Assembly (NCBI RefSeq): GCF_002234675.1
Contig: NC_019867.2
Location: 28,571,166-28,635,165 of the forward strand
Length of the DNA stretch: 64,000 bases
Reading direction: 5' to 3'
DNA from: Oryzias latipes
Lineage: Eukaryota > Chordata > Actinopteri > Beloniformes > Adrianichthyidae
Position 1 is the stretch's first letter; every line of letters begins with the position of its first letter. The position numbers and the translations under genes were made by a program. Below are positions 1 to 12,005 of this stretch, one piece after another. The notes under the pieces were generated by a model. The model had not been told where the DNA came from and made no database searches. It saw only the letters and a program-made list of their open reading frames with translations.

Positions 1-1022
1 CTAATTTCCCAGTATGGCTTTGTTAGCACTTTCTTTCACAAGCGACAAGCAGCTCACAAGCCAGAGCTAACATTAGCGTAGCAAAGAAATGGCGAGCAAT
101 GTGAGTTCTATCCAGCCGTACAATTTAGAGCCAGAAGACAGCTCAGACAGGGAAAATGAAAACGTAAATGGATCCATTTGTCTGCAAGTTAAAGATTTAT
201 AGCTGGAGCAGAGAAAGTGACATATGTCCCGCCAATGTCAGAAGCTGCATCATAAGTCCAAGCTTTTTTCCAAACATCCAGTTTTCATTTTCTCCTGATC
301 CAAGGCAATTTGAATAAAGAAATACTTAAAAATGTAGTTTTAATCTTACATTATTTCATACACGTCCTCAATTGTAAGAAAAATGCTACAAGAACATGTT
401 AAAAACACCCTTTTCATTGGAGTTTGTCTTTAAATTTAAGAGTCCGACTTTAGGCCATTGACTGTAGATGAGAACTGGACTTAGCGAGTGTGATGTCATC
501 CATAGAAAATGACTTACTTTCTGTTTAAACCAAATGAAGTCAATTCGATGTTGAAACCAGAAATCGTCAGTAAATAGTAATTAGTCCAACTCACCACTTA
601 AAAGTGGGCTCAGGAAAATCTGTCAATCAAATGTTTTGAACCACCTACTTTATTAAGGCATCCGATTGGTCAGTTTCTAACTCGAATAACTTGCAATCAA
701 TATAGATATAATGAAAAATAAGGTTTATCAAGAACACAAAGGCATCAGAGCAAGAATTCTGACCAATAGAATGATTGAGTAATAGCAGTTTTTTTCTCTA
801 TATAAGTCAATGGAATTTTAGCTTCTAGGAGCCACCGGGTACTTCCTGTTTGAGGAGGGGTCACTCAGTCCAGTTCTTATATGTAATCAATACTTCAGAC
901 CCATGAGTTAAAAGGCTCAGTCAGTCTTCTCAGGACTAAACTAAGAAGACGAAGAACATAGTTTTACTTTTATTCTGAATGACACTCAAAACTTTACCCC
1001 TTCTTTTTTTGGGCAAACTCAC
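1..1022 (-). other. megf9 intron 3 (partial)
   Basis: AT-rich sequence downstream of the exon-3 donor. No exon with laminin-EGF cysteine spacing was recognised here, so the next exon lies outside the window. Confidence 0.6.
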
Positions 1023-1162
1023 CTGACTGTGGGTGGCAGTTGTTGGTGTGGTTGTTGCACTGACAGGGCTGACAGCCTGTGCTGCTGAAACGGAAGAACC
1101 CCGGGTGGCAATCATCGCACTTTGGACCGTACACCCCCGTTTTACACTCGCACATCCCAGAG
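1023..1162 (-). CDS. megf9: megf9 exon 3: rest of laminin-type EGF repeat 2, start of repeat 3
   Basis: Acceptor GTGTGTTCCAG|CTCTGG, donor CAGTCAG|GTGAGT; enters in phase 2 and leaves in phase 1. Joined to exon 2 it completes a laminin-type EGF repeat (SSGMCECKTGVYGPKCDDC, then HPGFF...GCQPC) and opens the next (CQCNNHTNNC). The CQCNN start of repeat 3 and the SSG.C.CK.GV.G..CD.C pattern match the corresponding part of mammalian MEGF9. The remaining EGF repeats, transmembrane segment and cytoplasmic tail must lie to the left of base 1, so the gene is only partly present. Confidence 0.88.
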
Positions 1163-2414
1163 CTGGAACACACAACGGAGGGAGATGTGAACATCAGAGC
1201 AAATCCTCGAGGCGCCACTCACACCATTCTGGATGAAAATGAGCCCTGATGAAGTGGGATGGGCCCGCTGAAGGTCACTCCGCCCACCTCAGTAGCCTGC
1301 AGATATGGATGATTAGACGGGCCAAAGGAAAGGGAGAGTTTTGTGGAGTAGGTCCACCCACCTGCCAATCATAAAGACATGCAGCTAATAATGCACATGT
1401 CTGATAAAACTTTCATTGAAGACAGAAGTTTAACCCTGAAATGAAAACTGGAAGCAGAAGATGAGGAACCTAACTCACCTTCGTCCTCACTGCAACACAC
1501 TGCACACTATTTAATACTGGCACAGATTTTTTGTGTGACTATCAAGATATTTGACCAAATTTGACGTTTTTTTAACTTCTCTTTCCTCCACGCTGTGCTT
1601 TAAGTGGGCTGTAAACTCACTGCCAACATTTCTAAAAACAGCTCTTTAGAGTACTGCGAGTACTAGACTCAACAACTTTTCGCTTTCTTTTAAAAAGAAA
1701 GACATAATTACTGTGAATCATTGGTTTATTCTACGCTCAGTTGCCCGCTTGCCCACACTGTGCTATTGCGCCATAAGTCATGTCAGACATCAACCTTCGA
1801 CATGAGAGATCACTCAGAATGCTTTATTATTGATCACACATTTTTGAAGTCATTCTTTCTAACAGCATTTTTTTTAGCTTAATTTTCCCTTTTTGAATGC
1901 TTGTGTGGAACTCAAGACACCAGATTTTGACCTGATAAGATTTCTCGTTGAGAAAAAATTACTTGCTACATGTAAAAAACATTTTAGTATTTTCCAGTGA
2001 TTTTCTTCCTATTAAAATGAATGTTTTTTCCCTATTTGTAGGCTATCTATTTTTGCAGTGTAGGTACCAAATTTCGTCATGCACAGACGGAAGCTCTGAG
2101 TCAGCGATGCTATCAAAGCACAATCTACAATTTTTTAAAAGACAGAAATAAAACATTTCTCTCTCCACTGCCACCCCACAGTAAACACCCGAGAACCTCT
2201 AAGAAAGAAGTCCACATTTTCCCTGTATCTGTGTTAGTGTTCACATCTGTCACTAAGCACATGTGTGTGTTAGTGCATGTGACTGAGAGGACAATTGTAA
2301 ACATGTTGCCATTAATTGTTTTATCCCTAAAAGTGAAGTTCATCTCAAACGGAAATCACATTTTTTTTAGTGTATTCTTTGTAAACTTAAAACCCTTAAC
2401 TTATTTTAAAAACA

Positions 2415-2424
2415 GTGTGTGTGT

Positions 2425-2455
<31 letters not shown>

Positions 2456-2474
2456 GTGAATCCCCCCCCCCCCC
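2415..2474. repeat. (GT)12 followed by G18 and C13 tracts
   Basis: A dinucleotide run (2415-2438) passes into 18 consecutive G (2439-2456), a short TGAAT spacer and 13 consecutive C (2462-2474). The G and C runs can pair as a hairpin, or the G run can form a quadruplex. Confidence 0.95.
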
Positions 2475-3189
2475 ACTGTTTTTTATCTAGAAATATTGGT
2501 TGAAATATTAACGTCTACCTATTTGAATGAAATGAATAATAAATTAATCAGGCTAAGGGCATAAGGATGGATAAATAGACTCTGAAGGCCTAAACTCACT
2601 AATTTATTCCATTTGTTCTGCTTTGATGTTTTTTCTGTCTCTAATTTGATGAAACCCACAAGGTTAAAAACAAATGAAGTGCCAGAGAACATGAGGACAT
2701 AAGAACATGAGGATATCTCAGTCTAGAGCTAGAATTTATGCTGCTGTTGAAAGTCAGATCAGATCAGGGCAGCAGCGTTTGGAGCGGCGAAGCCCCGAGG
2801 CGCTTCATGTTTGCAGACAAACATCCAGGTCAGACGGAGAAAGCGGCGTCCATTATGGTAACAGAAAAAAAGAGGGGCAGTTTGGAAATGCTGGGGTTTC
2901 TGTGCTCAACTCAACAGGCATCAGCAATGACTCCATGAAGTGGAAAAAATTCCTCATCTCCTCTGTTCTGTGGGTCCCTCTTGTTCTTCCTCCGACCACC
3001 TTCCCTACTATTTGCTGTTCTTAGGTTTTTGTAATTTTAGACCTCATCCATAAATCGAAGCTGTCCAGGTGTCAGCTCCACCCCCTCCTCTCAGTTCTTG
3101 TTATATCATACCTCTCATCTCTGCTCCCCCTCACCTGTCACATCATTCTCTTATCACCTTTTTCTGGAATTGTTGTATCCGTTTTTAAA

Positions 3190-4340
3190 ACAGCTGTGGA
3201 CTCCCTGATATCTGATTTGATTAGAATGACTTTACTAACTACCCACTCCCATTTAACCCAGAACTCTCCCTATAAACAATTACAGTCCAGTTTTTGTCTC
3301 TGTCACAATACTGAAACTGTCCTCATTCAAATCATTAACGATGTCCTAATGGATGCAGACTCTGCTTCGCTCTCCATCCTCATCCTCCTTGATCTAAGCT
3401 TGGGCCTCAACACATAATACTCCTGTGAAGAATCTCCACCATCAGTATCGCCAACGGCCCTTTGGACTTGGTTTAACTTTTAGGTTAATGTCAGTTCATT
3501 CAAACGAATGCTTTCCAATCCTACTCTTCACTAGTCACCTCAGGTGTGCCTCAGGGTTCTGTCCTGGGGGACCTCCTTTTTTGTATACCTATGTACTTCC
3601 CATAAATATAAATATGCTCCACAAATTCAATACACACCTCCACTGCCACTGTCAATCAAACCTAACTCTTTACACGCACACACACACTCACACCCCATGA
3701 GTTGTCTGGTTTACCCATCTCTCTTCAACTCAACAGTGACAAAAAATAACTTCTTGTTGTCTTCTCCCAAGTAAACAACTTTCCCTCTGTGCTGACACTC
3801 ACCCCATCCATGCAAAAGAGCCTGGTTATCATTCTGGACCGTCCACTTTCATTTATTAATCCAATAAACAACATAACTTGTGGTTATTTCCATCTCTGAA
3901 ACCCCAATCGACTCCGCCCCTTCCTCACCCTGCCTACCGGCTCCATCCTGTTTCACAGATTCGCTTACCTGCAGCATCGAATACTGCAATTCTCTTCTCT
4001 TATGGCCTCCCCACAAATCCTACATGAGCTCCAACTGCTCAGATAATTACTAAACCTCCCCATTTCAAGGTATGACACCTGTTCAACAGCAGCTCCACCG
4101 GCTTCCTGTCAAATTCAGATTTGCCCACCGTTCACATTCAAAGCCATCCACAACCTTGTCCCCCCCACATCTGTCCAGATAGCTGTTCTTTCCTACTCAC
4201 TCAGATCCTCCTCCCATCATCTTACTCTTCCTCAGCAGCATGGAAGTGGGGCAGAACCTTCAGCTGCTCAACTTTGGAACTCACTTCTCCCCCTATCTTA
4301 CTTAAAAGCCCATTTGTTTAAACTGGCCTTCTCACTAGAG
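3190..4340 (+). mobile_element. Degraded L2/CR1-like LINE reverse transcriptase relic
   Basis: Broken frames on the plus strand keep recognisable reverse transcriptase pieces in order: a stretch like TETVLIQIINDVLMDADSAS with a following LLDLS (about 3310-3400), a GVPQGSVLG-like motif (about 3545-3570), and a C-terminal part with LWNSLL and an LFKLAFS-like end (about 4240-4335). Several frameshifts and stops separate them, so this is an old dead copy. It is more diverged than the two L2-like copies at 56-59 kb. Confidence 0.72.
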
Positions 4341-4899
4341 CACCATAACCTCCAAGGTCATTTCATTGAAGAAACACAACTTCAAGTTTGTAAACAAGCA
4401 GACAATAAAGTCAGAAACACAAACGGGAAGCGTCGACTTCAATACAACTGGACGGAATCCCGAGTGACAGAAAAGAATTTCCGTGAGCGTGTTCCCGGGG
4501 TTCCACGCACAGACAGGGCTTTGTTCAAGCAGCAGGACCATGCAAATGAAGAGACTCGCCCGCCATGAAGCTCAGTGAGGCGCACACGCTGCTGAGGACC
4601 CACAACGGTCACTTTCTTTTGGAACACACACACACATATGCAAACATGTGCCTGCTGTGTGAGGCAGAGAACTGGTTCTGGGGCATGTGTGTGTTTGTGT
4701 GTCTGAGTGCAGGAGAGAGTGTTTGGTAGCAGGGCGGGTGTCACAGTTCTGCAGACAGTCAGTAAGGACATTAGCTGGGGGGGGGCAAAGGCTGCATGGA
4801 GGACATTAGAGGGGGCAGAGGTCTGTCCATAAACACACACATGAAAATAACCCACACATGTAAACAAAACAAATGTGTGAACACACACAGCAAAACAAA

Positions 4900-5180
4900 A
4901 AACCTGGTTTTTTTCCCAGAAAGCAGGTTATGCTAGTTACCACGGTAAGTTTGAGGCTAAGGAAGTTGATAACCTCAGCTTTTGGTTCCAAAAACAGAGG
5001 TATGTTTCAGGGTATGTCAAGTTGCCATAGCAACTCATGCTCTGAACATAACCTGGTCTGGAGCAGGTTTAGTTGAAGGTTAGTTTGTTTTCAGAGAGGT
5101 GAAGCAGCATGGCGTGTCCATTTGAAGATGATTTAGTGGATGAAGAAGCTCAGATAATACATTTTCCACCATGAGAGGGT
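4900..5180 (+). mobile_element. PIF/Harbinger-like element fragment
   Basis: At 5109 a short frame starts MACPFEDDLVDEEAQI and soon stops. This resembles the first residues of HARBI1-type transposases found in fish Harbinger elements. The preceding 200 bases contain AACCTGGT/AGCAGGTT-type inverted motifs as in the terminal part of such elements. Only the 5' stub is present. Confidence 0.45.
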
Positions 5181-5214
5181 GATAAGACCACATATGGATG
5201 TTGGAAAATTCAAC

Positions 5215-5400
5215 TTTTTTACTTTGATATAACTAAATTATTTGCTTTAGTTAAGATAAAAATTTTTTTTGTTAAGTCAGCTTAAAAATAAAACGTAGTT
5301 TTCAGACAGTTATTTTGCTGTCATTCAAATTAATCCAATTAAGTAGGTGTAACTTTGGTGCCGCTCTTAGATCGGCACCGCAAGGAATTGTGGGATACCA
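5215..5400 (+). repeat. Dispersed repeat, inverted copy at 47.8 kb
   Basis: This stretch, including GTAACTTTGGTG and CGCAAGGAATTGTGGGATAC, has a diverged inverted copy at about 47830-48065. The class is not recognised; no open frame is shared. Confidence 0.6.
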
Positions 5401-5749
5401 TTCCCTTTCCCTGTCTGGACTGATTTGGGTTTAAGTGTGGGTTTTTGAACAAATGTGTTTAGTTGTTTAGCTGTTTTACTGTGTTTTGCCGAGTTAGTTG
5501 TCCTACTATGCTTAAGTCTCTGCACCATGAGTGAGAGGAAGGGAGAGGATGATGAGTTTATATAGCACCCCTACGCTAACTCATATCCGGTCTTTTGTAA
5601 CCGACATACCCCGAGTAAGCAAGTTCAGGCAGATTTCAGCCAAAGTCAGGATAGTTTAAACATGCTTCCTGGAATTCCCCCCTGGGAAATATGTTACAAA
5701 CACAATAAAGTAATAAAAATGGAAATCATTTCATGCATGCATATACACA

Positions 5750-6430
5750 CAACACCCCCCCCCCCCCCCAGAACATAGAAATATGTTAAAACACATAAAC
5801 ACATGAACAATTACACACATGAACACACAAATACATACGGAGAACACAACAAATCTGTGTACATGCACGCATGAACAAAAACGAACATGGAAATATGTAA
5901 AAAGACAAACACATGAACAAAAACAAATGTATAAAGACACAAACAAATACACACAGAAACTCATGAATGAAAATAAAACACACAGACAAAGACACACACA
6001 CGTAAAATCAACAAATGTGTTAATACGCACAAACAAACTTGGAAATATGTAAAAACACAAACACATGAACAAAAAGAAATGTATAAATACACAAATAAAC
6101 ACAAACACATGAAAATAACACACACACATGACAACACAACAAATAAAAACACAAAAACAAAACAAAAAACTTTTTAAAATACGTAACAAACACAATAAAA
6201 TAGTAAACACACAAACAAATGTGTTCATGCACACACACAAAACCAAAAAACCCTTGAAAATATGGTAAAAACACATGAACAAACACAAGACACACACATA
6301 AACACACACAGATTCAATTATGTAAAACACAACAAACCTGTTAAAGTGCAAACAAAAAACACAAACGAATTAACAAAACAAATACAGGTACATACATACA
6401 CAAACAAAACAAAAAAACATTAACACACGT
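5750..6430. repeat. CA-rich degenerate tandem array
   Basis: About 680 bases built from variants of ACACAAACACATGAACAAA. A longer unit recurs: GGAAATATGTAAAAA followed by ACAAACACATGAACAAA occurs near 5889 and again near 6041, a spacing of about 152 bp, with weaker starts near 5778 and 6253. T-poor composition keeps long open frames on the minus strand, but these are low-complexity Cys/Val/Phe strings and not genes. Confidence 0.85.
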
Positions 6431-8174
6431 GAAAATATTAAAAGCTGAGAAGCACATGCGTACACGCTCTCCTACTGCAGCATCACTGCCTGCTTCACTG
6501 TGACTCTCAGAAAGAGCTCATCTGTTTCAAAGGGAAAATATTTGCACAGACGAAAAGATGATTAAAAAATCAGAAACCTGTGTTAGACTGGGTTTTTGGG
6601 GTGGGGGGGCTCTTCGTTAAACCCAAATACAAAAACAGCTAAAATGACAAAATAACTGGATCTGAGCTGTGGATGTTGCACTAAAGAGGGTCAATGGATG
6701 ATCTCAGATAAGAACATGAAGGAACCCTCCCCTCACTGTTTTCATACTTCTCCTGCCCCATGTTGCTGTTTTCCTGTTTTCCAGAGAGTCAACGGTGCAC
6801 ACAGAGGTCATCAGCTTTGTAAGCCCGTGTATTTGGTTTTTGGTGTGTGTGGGGGGGTCAACGGTTTGTCTCCACCGTGTTGCGCAGCGGCTTTGCATAA
6901 GAGCAGCATGTTAAGTAGGTCAGTGTTACAGGGGTTGGAGCTTAACCCCTTTCTGCTGCTCTGCTTTCCATTGGCTGCTGTCAGTGTGACATCCCAGCAC
7001 ACAGGCGTCCAATCACAGCAGCTGAACACGCAGGAGGCGTGGCTGAGGGGTGCAGTTGGACTCTGCAGACACAAGCATGGAAGCGTTCATCTTTTTCAGA
7101 ACGAAAGGACCCGGAGTTCAGCTGCACCTCTGCAGGGATGCTTTCATTTAAACCAGCTGTTCCAAAGGAAAACAGGAACTTATTCTTTTATGCACTAATC
7201 AATTCAACAATAGTAATGTGTGTTTTGGTCCAGACTGCTGAGCAAGATCTAAAACTTCCTCTCTAGAATAAAGGTAATAGTTACTGTTAATCTGCGTAAT
7301 CATGAACCCTGCTGTGGGTAAAACGGATTTCAATTACAAATTATATTTAACACAAGCAACCGTTTACTAAAAATGTCAATAAAGTTGTTAATCTCACTTA
7401 TTAAGGTCATCCAGTGTTTCATTGGTGCTGCTCGGTGTTATCAGCACTTAATGGCGCCACATAACCTCTCTGTGTGCTGGCCTGGATCCAACAGCTGACC
7501 TCTGCATTTGACCAGCCTGTTTGCCCATTTTTGGAAAGGTCTGCCTTCAGTGGCGGTGTCAGTGATGTTACATCAGAACGACAAAAAACCAGAAAACTAG
7601 TCATTAAATTGACCCGAGACAAACCAGACAGTGACATCAGCACACTGTTCATTGACTCAGACCGCTGTTCTGCACCGCCAGGCTTCATACGGACTCATAC
7701 GTCAGCTGGGATCCTGCTGCTGTCTGCACGCCGCAAGATGCTCGTTACATAGACGACTCACACTCAACCTCAACCTTCTGCTTTAAATATGACTTCTGAG
7801 GTCTTTGAGGGATCACTGGCGTGAAAACCGAAGGCTTCCAATGAAGCTGGACCTGTAACTTTTAGGACAATCCAAACAATCCTGGAGGGTTTTAAGAGGC
7901 CACTGAAGTCCAAATGAACGTGATCCACCACAAGCATCTATCCTGTTCAAATAATATGAGGGTCAAATGCAAACACTGTTCAACTGTAAGGAGGAGGTGG
8001 AAACACCCAAAGTCACTTTATTTTTTGATCATAGTCATTGTTTATCCTGAAATTTAAAAGAATAACCTATGACATAATCTACAAGAGTTGACTTAAATGC
8101 TGTCAAACACAGCAGGTGAAACTGAAGACAAGCAGGCAGCCGCATGTTTGCATAAAGGGAAAATACAGCAGAGC

Positions 8175-8382
8175 TGCATGTTGGTGCAGTGGTCAGCACT
8201 ATCGCCTCACAGCGAGATAGTCTTCCTCTGTGGTGTTTGCATGTTCCTTTTGCCCAAAGAACTTTCCCAGTCCCAGCTATTTTTGCCCAAAAGTAGCTGG
8301 GATAGGCTCCAGCAACCCCGTAACCACAGAAGAGTTTCAGAAGGTTTGGAAAATGGATGGATGGATGGATGGATGGATGCAT
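8175..8382 (+). mobile_element. tRNA-like SINE with (ATGG)n tail
   Basis: Head GGTGCAGTGGTCAGCACTAT with the CCTCACAGCGAGA box, body with GGGATAGGCTCCAGCAACCCC, and a tail that becomes (GGAT)n. The same family occurs at 9035, 9350, 29365 and 51480. Confidence 0.75.
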
Positions 8383-8384
8383 TC

Positions 8385-8710
8385 AATTCAATTTTATTAA
8401 CATAGCCCAATATATAGAACAATAGTCATCTCAGTGGGCTTCATGCTGGTTATTGCGTAATAAACATGAATCATAAAGAACATAAAGTCATAGAATTCAA
8501 TAGCAGATTGCTAAACTAAACTAAACAGACTAAACTAAACTGGGCACCCCTGCCCTTAGACCCTCCTTCTCAGTAAGGAAAAACTCCCAAAAAAAGGATT
8601 CCGGAAAAAAAAAAGAAGTAACCTCAGGGGTGTCCACATGAAGGAGGGATCCTCCCCCAGGACGGACAGGCGATGAACCAGGCAATGTACCAGAACTCTT
8701 AGAGAGAATT
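8385..8710 (-). mobile_element. 3' tail of a teleost LINE/SINE family
   Basis: Starts ATTCAATTCAATTTTATT and carries CAGTGGGCTTCATG, AGGAAAAACTCCC and GGAGGGATCCTCCC blocks, the order seen in a common fish retroposon 3' region read in reverse. It is followed by a (GGAT)n tract at about 8740-8795. Confidence 0.6.
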
Positions 8711-8734
8711 GGTTTATCTAATTCTACAACTACA

Positions 8735-8796
8735 TATGGACGGATGGATGAATGGATGGATGGATGGATGGATGGATGGATGGATGGATGGATGGA
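8735..8796. repeat. (GGAT)n microsatellite
   Basis: Run of GGAT units with a few variants, adjoining the retroposon tail. Confidence 0.9.
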
Positions 8797-9034
8797 CAGA
8801 TGGATGTAGACAGGAAAACTCCACATGGATGTTCAGCAGTTCAGAAAAGGTGTGCAGGAGAAGGAATCTACACGCCTGTCACTAACCTACAGCAAGGTAA
8901 AAACACCTTTTTTCAACTCTTTCTCCTGTCCAGCAGTTAAACAAACATATTAAGTCTGAAGACCTCTTTAGTTGCATAGATTATTTTTTACAATAAAGTT
9001 CTTCGGCAAACCAGGTTTATATTTGTACAAACCT

Positions 9035-9145
9035 CCTCGGCATAGTGGTGTAGTGGTTAGCACTCTCACCTCTCAGCGAGAAGGTCCTTTCTGTGTGGAG
9101 TGCATGTTCTCCTCGTGCATGTATGGGTTTTCTCAAGCTTATACT
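9035..9145 (+). mobile_element. Truncated tRNA-like SINE
   Basis: GTGGTGTAGTGGTTAGCACT, CAGCGAGAAGGTCC and TTCTGTGTGGAGTGCATGTT follow the same order as the 8175 family. The 3' part is missing. Confidence 0.7.
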
Positions 9146-9349
9146 ACACTTAAAAATACAAAGTGTCATTGTTAGTCATTCTTGGGAGTTCTGAAGTGAA
9201 TGGAATGGAGAGAGCTAAAACAGGTTGTCTCTCAAAAATGAAAGAGGGTACAGAGGAGAAGTGGAATGGAAGGGGTGGAGGCTAACGCAAAAACTGAACA
9301 TAAAGAGAGAAAACATCAAAACAACAACAAAAGTTGCAGGAGGCTTAAC

Positions 9350-9672
9350 ATTATCCATCCATCCATCTTCTAAACCCGCTTAATCCTTTTCGGGGTCACG
9401 GGGTCGTTGATCACTGGAGCCTATCCCAGCTACTGTCAAGCAAAAGCAGAGTACGCCAGTATATTGCAGGGCCACACAACCACTCACATGCACACCTAGG
9501 GACAATTTAGACTCACCTATTACCCTATGAAGCATGCTTTAAAGGGTGGGAGGAAGCCCGAGCACACAGAGATAACCCACACATGCATAAATTCCACACT
9601 GAAAGAACCCAGCTGGGATTTGAACCGGGGCCTTCTCGCTGTGAAGCAAGAGCGCTAACCACTACACCCTCT
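9350..9672 (-). mobile_element. Near full-length tRNA-like SINE with (ATGG)n tail, reversed
   Basis: Read on the minus strand it begins with a GTGTAGTGGTTAGCGCTCT head and a TTCAAATCCCAGC B-box-like motif, and ends with CCCGAAAAGGATTAAGCGG before an (ATGG)n tail at 9352-9366. It is the most complete copy of this family in the window. Confidence 0.8.
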
Positions 9673-9714
9673 TAACATTCTCAATGTCCTAAATAATTGA
9701 TAGCAGAAGGGCTG

Positions 9715-9930
9715 CATTTTAGTGCACAACCCCACGCCTCTACACACTCAATTATCCACACGCACACAAATAAGCACACATATAGCCTTTGTCTGCACAA
9801 ACCTACACACTTCCAGTAATTACACAGATTCACACAGACAAGTCTACATGCAACACATTTAAGTTAACACACACATATGTGTGTACCAACATACGCACAA
9901 ACACATACATATTTTATACATCAGGCATGT
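9715..9930. repeat. CA-rich low-complexity stretch
   Basis: Interspersed ACACAC/CACATA motifs without a clear period. Confidence 0.6.
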
Positions 9931-10600
9931 CTGCCCACAGACAAACATCCGTGTTTGTGTAGAGGAGAGCAGACGGCGGCGTTCAGGTTAGTGTGTGTTT
10001 ACTAAAATGTATCACGATGTTGCTGAATACATGAGGGTCGGTGTTGACCCCCATGCACTGGGCTCGTAGTATACCCCCCCTACAACTAGTCAACCTAATA
10101 ACGGTTTTGACTCAGGAGTATGGAGAGCACGATCCCAGTCCAGGCAGAGGCCAGGACCCAGAATCCCCAGACTCCAGTCCTGTGCCCCGCATGCTGGAAG
10201 GGTAAGGACGCCTCCTGACAGCCTCATCGGTGGAAAGGCGCCACTGACTTGGCATCAGATCAAGGCTTCGCTTCTGCATGAATAATTCAGACACCGTCTT
10301 CAGAGACCCTGGTCAGAAGCTCACATGCAGACAGAAGCCTCTTATCCTGAAAGCATTATATCTTTGTTTATGGCAGACTAATAATTTTATTAAAGTAATC
10401 AAACCCATCTACTGGAGTGAAAAGGCCTAACTATGCTGTGATCACTTTTGTTTTCTAAAGTTTTCTATACTAAACTACTCTAAAGCAGCCGCGACAGTTT
10501 TTTCTGGTTTGATTTGGTGAAAAAAATCAGCATATTAACACAAAAAATACCAATGATGCTTTGAAAATGTCATCAATCAGCAGAACCAGATGGTTCAGGC

Positions 10601-10985
10601 TATGCCTGCACAATACACCGCAAGTTTATCGTTATCGCAATTTCCAGCTCTGCAATTTGCATATCGCAAAAGACGGCGAAAATCGCAATAAATAGTCAAC
10701 CTTAAATGTGCTAAGACAATAAATCAAATAAATGCCTTAATGCATTTGACCAATCGGATGGACGCCTTCCTTCAAGTCGTTGACCAATCGGATGGAGACC
10801 TAGTATATTAGATGTTTGTCACCTATGTCGATGAGGGTCATTTCGAGTATAATTTTTAAACTGTTGCAATGAAATGGTAATTATGTTTTTGCTTATTTTG
10901 CTATTTATTTATATACCGCAAATTATATCGTTATCGCAATATTAATCTCTAGTATCGCGAGTTTTCCTCATAATGTGCAGCCCTA
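10601..10985. mobile_element. Non-autonomous hAT element (TAGGGCTGCAC type)
   Basis: The left end TATGCCTGCACAATA and the right end ...ATGTGCAGCCCTA are imperfect inverted repeats. Flanks GTTCAGGC (10593-10600) and GTTCAGGT (10986-10993) match at 7 of 8 bases, the target duplication length of hAT. Internal sequence is ATCGTTATCGCAAT-rich and non-coding. Confidence 0.75.
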
Positions 10986-11249
10986 GTTCAGGTGCTCCTT
11001 CATTATTTTTCTACATCTGCTGAGGCGAGTCACTCCTCCCAAATGTAAGCTTCAGAAAAACAACCGCCTCTCTAAGCGGTGCTGTAGCAGACAAGCTGTG
11101 GAGGCTGTAAAGGAACTCCGGCATCAATAAGCTGCAAAAACATTTATGATAGGCAGACACATTCCAGAGACGTGTCATAAACCTTCTTTGAAGGTTTCAG
11201 GAGTAAAGCCACCTTCATACCATCCTCGGCAAAACACGCATTCAAGCGG

Positions 11250-12005
11250 CCATGTGTGTGCATTTCATGCTTCCACGTTCACCCAAGTTACTACAACCAT
11301 TTTAGGCTCTACATACAAAATGTGCAGCCATTGAATGCATGTTGAAAGTTAAAGCAGGTCAAACTTTGACCAATCCGGGATTTGATAGGGATGTATGGAT
11401 GGTGTCCCTTTTTTATTTAAACCATTTACACTTTGATCATGAAGGAGAAATGAATAATTGACCGAAATGATAGACACCAAGTCTTTCTTATATTGTAATA
11501 GAGCTGTGAAAGAAAAACCCTGGAGCAAAATTCACCAGATCGGCAGCACTTTGACATTTCGCACCAAGACTATTCCAACTGTAGGTGGCAGACATGCGCT
11601 AGTAAACAGTAGAGAAAGAAAAAGAAGAAGAAGCCCATCCCTCCTTGTCCATTGTGAACACCGTAAACGTGGCTTTAAGAGCGCGAATCCATGAGTTTTC
11701 GATTAGCATTCATGTCACTGTTAACAACACTGAAGACTGTATGAAGGTGTAGTGTGGATCAAATCCATGCAACAGACTTCCAGAAAGGAAAATCCAATCG
11801 CTATATCCTAAAAACTCAAACAAACTAACTAAGATTATGTGAGTTAGAGTAATTACCTGAAGGATATGGGAACCTCAGGACACTCCTACGGTCCCTTAAG
11901 ATTCAGCCGGTCCTCTCTACAACCCTCCACCGGCCCGGATAACCCAAAAACCTGCATCAGCGGAACGGGCCAACCCCCACATGGGTCCATGTGACTAAGG
12001 CATTA
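11250..12005 (+). repeat. Dispersed DNA repeat, related to 43.75-44.28 kb
   Basis: Shares blocks in the same order with 43.75-44.28 kb: TTCACGCAAGTT-like then ACAACCAT, GTGCAGCCATTGAATGC, GTATGGATGGTGTCCC, and a later CATGGGTC...TGTGACTAAGGC end. No coding frame. Probably a non-autonomous DNA transposon; ends not resolved. Confidence 0.55.

Noticed and set aside
2707-3024. Plus-strand frames in a GC-rich patch
   Set aside because: Lies in the megf9 intron on the opposite strand; no domain or splice support.
5731-6351. 206-codon minus-strand open frame rich in Cys, Val and Phe
   Set aside because: It is the complement of the CA-rich array; low-complexity composition, no domain, explained by lack of T in the repeat.
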